From Morinoia aosen (taxonomy: Eukaryota; Arthropoda; Malacostraca; Amphipoda; Talitridae): DNA of 64,000 nt. The translations under genes were made by a program, and so were the position numbers. Each line of letters opens with the position of its first letter. Position 1 is the first letter of the stretch. The stretch lies in contig CM059557.1 in assembly GCA_030386875.1 (NCBI GenBank), forward strand, positions 62,326,514 through 62,390,513, read 5' to 3'. Under the pieces are notes generated by a model that did no database searches, had not been told where the DNA came from, and saw only the letters and a list, made by a program, of their open reading frames with translations. Positions 58,119 to 64,000 of this stretch are shown here, one piece after another.

Positions 58119-61100
58119 AGACAATTCTGTTTTCTGTCCCACGTGGACGTTCGAAGGTATCAGTAATAATTAAGAATTTGTTTGTAGCTCAGTGGTCATG
58201 GTATTAAATCGGATAAAAATAGTTATACAAAATTATTAACGCAGGAAAAGACAATTGCCTTGTTATTGTAGAGTTAACATCAACTGTGTCTGTGCTTACG
58301 CGATGCTCTTAGCTCTTAGTTAGAGAACGAAGAAAAAGAATGAAAACAAAGAATGGATTCTTCCAGATGAATAATAATATTCATAGGTGTTTCCCAAACA
58401 AACCATGCTGAAAGAAAACAGGATGGGCCATAAATCTTTCGTCATGTGAAAGAAAATTATTTCGATTTTCATTGTTGATCATTTTACTTCAAATTAATTC
58501 ATGCATTTGGACAGATTTAAATTAATGAAACGGCATATCAGACTGCTCAGTATACTCGTATACATGATTACTTCATAAAGGTGACGGAGCTGTTCAGGAG
58601 ATTTAAAATGGAGTAAGGTAACGGTTTCATGTGTTTAAGTGCATCCAACAGTCAATTATTTTTTTTCAGAAATGAAATTATTCCTATTAGGTTTGATCAT
58701 ATCTAACATATCAACTAACGTCGTATCGAAATATCTAACAGCCTATAAATAACTATTTTCAAAAAAAACTCTCGTAAGACAGCTTACCATTTGGCGTAGC
58801 AGATATATTATCGAGGTACGAACCAAGCAACATTCACTCAAAAGGCAGAGCTCATTAACTGCACAATTGATTGGATGACACTTCAGAAAAAACTAAAAGT
58901 TGACGCTCCATAAATCGCCGCAAAATTGCTCGCTCGACATCGTTCGAAGTATTGACATGAACAGTGGTTTCTTTATTGCAAAGTCATCGTCAAAAGCAGC
59001 CGTTTTACCTCTGTATAAAGCAAGAAGAAAAATCTTTCAACCGTAAAAAAATGAACGGTTCGTCAAGCAAAAAAATTTCGATCATAATCTATCAATTACC
59101 CTGTAGAGTTCAAGTTAAGATAGGGAGGAAATGTTTCATGACAAAATGCTTGCCCTCTGTTGAACATGGGATGTGGACCTGTACCTTCAAAAACAGCGCC
59201 GAATCAACGAATTGCACAAAAAGAGACACCACAGTGAAATGGTGTTTTCTGTTACACGAGACCGCCCGTCTCTTCATCTTCAACGTGATTAACGCCGTGA
59301 ATAAAGAATACAAATGAGAAGAGATACCTCATCCTCCATCTCTTCAGAATCGGTAGCGCATTCTTCCAAATCTTTCATTTTCGTACTCCGTTAAATTATG
59401 AAGTGAAATTATAGAGAGGCTGGAAATATTCTCGTAGCAATGACCGAGAAATACCTTCCTTATAGGCTTCGAAATTCAAATTGATCGATATAAGGTTGTT
59501 GCCAATGCAATTAAGTTGTGTCAGTTTTTCATGAATGTCACAAATTCTCTAAATCGCGTGTGAAAAGTAAAATATTTGGCGCAACGCATTTGACAAAAGA
59601 GAATGACTGATGATATTTTTCCGGTACGCGGCACTTGCAACATTAGGCAACTAAAATAATACAAAAATAATACAACTCGTTTTTCATATCATTTCCGAAA
59701 CTTATAAACAAAAAACGCTGTTAGTATTGAAATCACATTTTATTTTATTTGAACTGTACAAGGTCTTAGAATAAAATATGTACAAATGATCGATTCACTC
59801 TGTAAAACGTTTCGGAGACCAGTTCCATTCTCAGTAAGTTATTCTGTAAAAATTTGAAAATAGAAAAATTCAGTCATATCTAAATACAGGTTTTTTCATT
59901 AAAAATCCACATATAAATTTGCAAGGGAAATGAACTATTTGTACTATTAAGGACGGACATTTCTGTGGCTATGTATAAGGACTCTAAAATTCGTAAGTCG
60001 AATTCATATGGAGCAGTGTGTAAAATTTTAAAATCATCCTCTGCCATGTGATCGCAAATGATGTGATACCGTTCACTATGAAGGGGAATAGACTAGTGCG
60101 GCGGTTGGGTTAACATTTTTCCACTACGGTAGCTGATTCCACGATGCTGGGCAATCCTAATATAAAGTGGCGAAGATGTACACTGTACACAACTAAACTT
60201 ATAGACAACGGATGCCCGCATTCTCTTCGGAATCACGTCCTTGTAGCGGAAAAATGAGCTAACTTTAAGAGAATTGACGTCATTGATTCATAGTTTCACG
60301 GTAGGAAAATGACGTTCAAAAAGGGTCTTTAAATCTCTTAACTCTTTAACTCTCTTTCTTTAATCTCTTATCAGTAAAATCTCCAAAATACGGAAAGATA
60401 CAATATAGACGTTGCACTGTCTCTGGAGGAGTACTTGTTATTGAATATTTTTTATCCCGAATATTTTTAATTCGAACATGAACTATAGATGGAGGAAACC
60501 CAATTTGACCAAAAAATTGTTTAGAAAAGTGAATTCGCCGTGCAAGTTCACATAGTTCGAACAAATGTTATATGCTCGATTCAATAATGTCTTCATAGTA
60601 TTAATTTTGAACCTATAAGCACAGAAACTGAAAAAAACTTAAGCCCAATCCAGTAAAAGTAGCCTTTCTAAACAGATGATTTAAAAGTGTGGCTCGTTCT
60701 AGTAATTTGGGAACCTAAAAATGATAAACAATTATTGCATTCAGTTTCAAGAGTAAATTTTATGCTAGGATGCTTTGAATTCAAATAGTCTCTGAACATG
60801 GTGGCATGGCTAGGATCTTGAAAAAATAAAAAGTATCGTCAATATATCTTCGGTAGAATACGGGTTTGAAACTTGTGTGATAATACCAGAATTTGCTCTA
60901 CAACTGTAATTTGGAACATTTTCTACCTCTTTGATCAATCTTATGCCTAGGTATTATAAAAGAGTGAGTACATTTTTTGAAATTTACAAATTTGCTCTAC
61001 TTATTCGACAGTCTCATGCGTTGATGTATAATTACCTTTTTTAATTATATGCAAAATCATAAATTTGGGCAAATCCATGTTATAAGTTTGTACTCGCAAA

Positions 61101-64000
61101 GTATGTCACGTTGCAAAGGTTTCATTTTGAATTTTAATCTTCATGAGTTCATCATTTACTATTTTTGAGATGTTTACTGAAATCTCAAGCATTTCAGTGA
61201 AACGGCTCTTTAGTTCGTGACACTCAATTTCTCACAGACAATTCCGGTAGGAAATGCAACATTTTCGACGTTTAGCTTGTTTATAAATTATAAATGCTCA
61301 TTGACAGTTTATTTAAACCAAGAAACTTCCATCGTAGACTGTTTTTTTTTTTTGAGATTCTGTAGCCTCGGTTGATTTTACTCTGCTAGGAATATCAGTG
61401 ATGCTTTAAGGCTCGAGTATAATTCATACTCGAACAAAGTAAGAAGTCAAAGGACATATCCTGCTGATGTATTGAAAAACTCTTAGTTGTTATAATTTGA
61501 ATAATAAAATATGTCATCATTTTACCTGAACTTATTCTAACCAAATGATATATTTGATAGTGCGGATATTTCGCAACTTTTAGCTGCATGTGCTGTTAAC
61601 CTAACCAAAGAGCTAAGTGCTGGAGCCGTTCAAGAGGCTCTGTACCACTTCTGCCAACAGACTCGCGAGCGCTCAACAAGTATCAGGATCGAGCATCGAC
61701 CCCTCTGCTCTTTGAGTCGGATAGGATCATCTTTCTATGGTCTGATAAATTGTCTTTCCCTCATTCCAGATGCCTCTTCGTCGCCTCGATTGGTAGCTTC
61801 ACACCTCTTTCGGTTGTTCTTTGTGACCCGTAATGGTTGATTTCATCTCTTCAAAAAATTGGACTAATTTCATTTCTGCAAGGGATTCGAGGCAATGAAT
61901 GTGTCATATTTAATTGAAATGTCAAAACTTCGTTGTGTATCCTGTCTACCGGCGTTTAGGATAGATGTACGAAGCAATCTGTATTTTCAATGTTAATGTT
62001 ATTTTTTAGTTGATTAAAACCTGCCTTAAGGTTTTTGCTTTTATTTCACGACAGAATGAATGTGAATGAAGGTCTCCCTGGAACTGACTGAGAATTCAAC
62101 AACGTTAGCAAAAACTCGCCAGTGTATTGATTGAAACTGGTCCTCAGTGTGAAACTCAGTGAAAGTTCAGCGGACATCATGGAATGTGTAGGATTTCACA
62201 GATATCACATAGAGTATGTATGTTCATTGTGTCTACCCTAGTTAACGTGCCTGGAAAAATTCTCACCCATAGGTTTCACGAGTGACGCTAGTGGGTTTGA
62301 GAGATAGTTTACCACGAAAACTCTTACTGAGTTGACATTGTTTACCTGTAGTCTTTCATCTTATTTTTTCAAGTACGAAGTGATTTTTATGAGTGCAAGT
62401 GCTGCCTGCGAATTTAGCGCACCCCGGTCTTCCCACAGGATAACTTTTTGTCAGCTCTTTGCCTATTGCAAAGATTTGAGGAACGAACATACTATACAGC
62501 ATTTCTCACCCCATAACAAAAGGAAAATGTTTTAAAAAATAGGTATTGAGGTGAAAAGAAAGATATATCATGTAATTTTATACTCAAATTTTACTACTTT
62601 AGTTCACAAATTGCCCTTGAAAACTGAGAAAATAATTTTTATGTCGTAATTTTTACATTTGGTGTTTGGGCAAACTGACAGGGTTCAGTTTCTAGAAGAA
62701 AAAAATGTCTTCGATGCTTGAATAATTATTTTATATTTCAATTTGTCTGTTGGTCAAATGTCGTTGCTGTAAATGGTATTTACATTTTGTATTGTTATTC
62801 TGGTACTAAAAAGAACATTAGCAAACCAAATTGATGTTTTTTGTCACAAATTTCAAGGTACCTAATTGAAAAAATTGAGGCGGACAATTTGAAAGGTGGA
62901 TAGTCCTATTTTTGCAAAATTTCTATTGAAATTCTAGAAAAGTCGACGAGCTAGAATACAGTGTTAGTTAAAAAAATAATTCGATTTAAAATACGCTTAT
63001 TTTTCTAATTGCCAGCGCGAGAACGGTGTATATATAGCTTTAAGTCTTGAAAGTCATTTTACTGTTACATGAAGCAGGGGGAGCTCGTTTCAATTACAGT
63101 TTCAGTGATTATAAAGATAGTTGTGCTTGGCGTAAGATCTGAACTTCAACTGATAATAAATTTTAATTTGTACACTATTTTTAGACGAAATTTTTGATAA
63201 TCGATTAGAACGGGAGTAGATTTGTGAACCCATGGTCAATGCCTATTCTTCTAAAATTAAATTCACGATTCTACAATCCTACAAGATATTTATTGGTAGT
63301 TTCAGAAGATCTTATTCGTGTACTTCCAAATTGACATTCGCTTGAATACATGAAAATAAATTATGGTCTAAACATGAAAAATGATATCATCCTATGATGT
63401 AAAGTTATTTACATGATGGGCCATTTCAAAAAACTTTGGAGCATTGCTGTGGGGAATTGTTTCACTGTATGAATCAATTGTTTACTAAAGCACTAAAATT
63501 AAAGACTTACTGATGTTTTTTTCATTTTAATGCAATTTTCTAAATTTATAATTATTAGACTTTAAACTTAGCATGTGTAGCTCGTTGTTATCCGTGACAA
63601 CGTACATTTTTCAGTAGTAAATGTAAGACGATAAATTAAATTTCTGCAAGTTGGGTAATTATTCGTTTAATATACCACAATTTCCAATGGAAATTTCGAC
63701 TATAAACAATTTTATGAAGAACAAATCGATGCCTACTGATAAATATCGTAATAATTTACTGTCGTTTCGACGATAAATGTGCGAAGCAAACCGCTTGAAT
63801 GCGTAGAATTTGTTAGTAATTATTGATAATTACCAGTGCGGACAGAAAAATTCAACGAAAACGTTGAACATATCCGATGATTGATCGTGTTTTATTAACA
63901 GAAAAGCAAAAATTACATTTTAAATCACACTGTTATCGTCAGTTGAACGATAAATTCTTCGGACTTGGATGCTGATGATCATAGAACGTTTTTATGTATT
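58119..64000. other. Gene-free right end
   Basis: AT-rich. A tRNA-like A-box fragment TAGCTCAGTGGTCATGG (58187-58203) without a B box may be a SINE head remnant. An unrecognised 117-codon plus frame at 58964-59317 and a slightly GC-richer patch at 61600-61830 were examined without result. No cadherin exon was found. Confidence 0.45.

Noticed and set aside
56931..58207. Very long open frames on both strands (up to 403 codons)
   Set aside because: They are produced by the 18-bp minisatellite. Unit length divisible by three keeps any frame open, and the products are only a repeated hexapeptide. There is no start context or domain.
58964..59317. 117-codon plus-strand frame
   Set aside because: No recognisable domain, no splice or promoter context, and an overlapping frame on the other strand is similarly open.

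Overview
The window looks like arthropod, probably insect, nuclear DNA. It is AT-rich, with short conserved exons separated by introns of 5 to 12 kb. It carries many decayed mariner and hAT DNA transposons, a young Ty3/Gypsy LTR retrotransposon, and degenerate TTAGG-like arrays. I see no bacterial-style gene organisation, no rRNA, no intact tRNA gene and no CRISPR array.

The only host gene I can support is on the minus strand. Five exons, in transcription order 36195-36051, 26061-25973, 14313-14150, 6367-6026 and 1288-1031, have canonical AG/GT borders. Their phases join without conflict into about 332 residues of a classical (non-chordate type III) cadherin ectodomain. The motif order (DYDDP, IEKN, CCPDRE, VATDGGGLKG, DENDA, LDYED, LDSNDNPP) is that of the CadN / shotgun (DE-cadherin) family, and its divergence makes a shotgun-type gene the better guess. 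The start, the preceding exons, the transmembrane segment and the tail are not in the window, or I could not find them.

The DNA around the exons is filled with mobile DNA. A complete Gypsy-type element (41437-52568) lies antisense to the cadherin, upstream of the first visible exon. It has near-identical 1.7-kb LTRs, a 4-bp CTGT target duplication, a gag with one zinc knuckle, and an intact pol (PR-RT-RNaseH-IN) reached through an A_AAA_AAC -1 frameshift site. It has no recognisable env and a 2.6-kb non-coding 3' region. Other elements are a 1.34-kb hAT relic with a perfect 8-bp target duplication, a short hAT MITE, two long-armed foldback MITEs with mariner-type ends, an internally deleted mariner, two further decayed mariner/Tc1 transposases and a tRNA-derived SINE.

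Beyond these, 52.6-64 kb holds a mosaic repeat of GGACAACTGC motifs around a CCTAA-rich array, and a 1.1-kb, 18-bp minisatellite whose right half is a 143-bp higher-order repeat in four copies. No further gene was recognised there. The open frames in the minisatellite and in the LTRs are judged non-coding.
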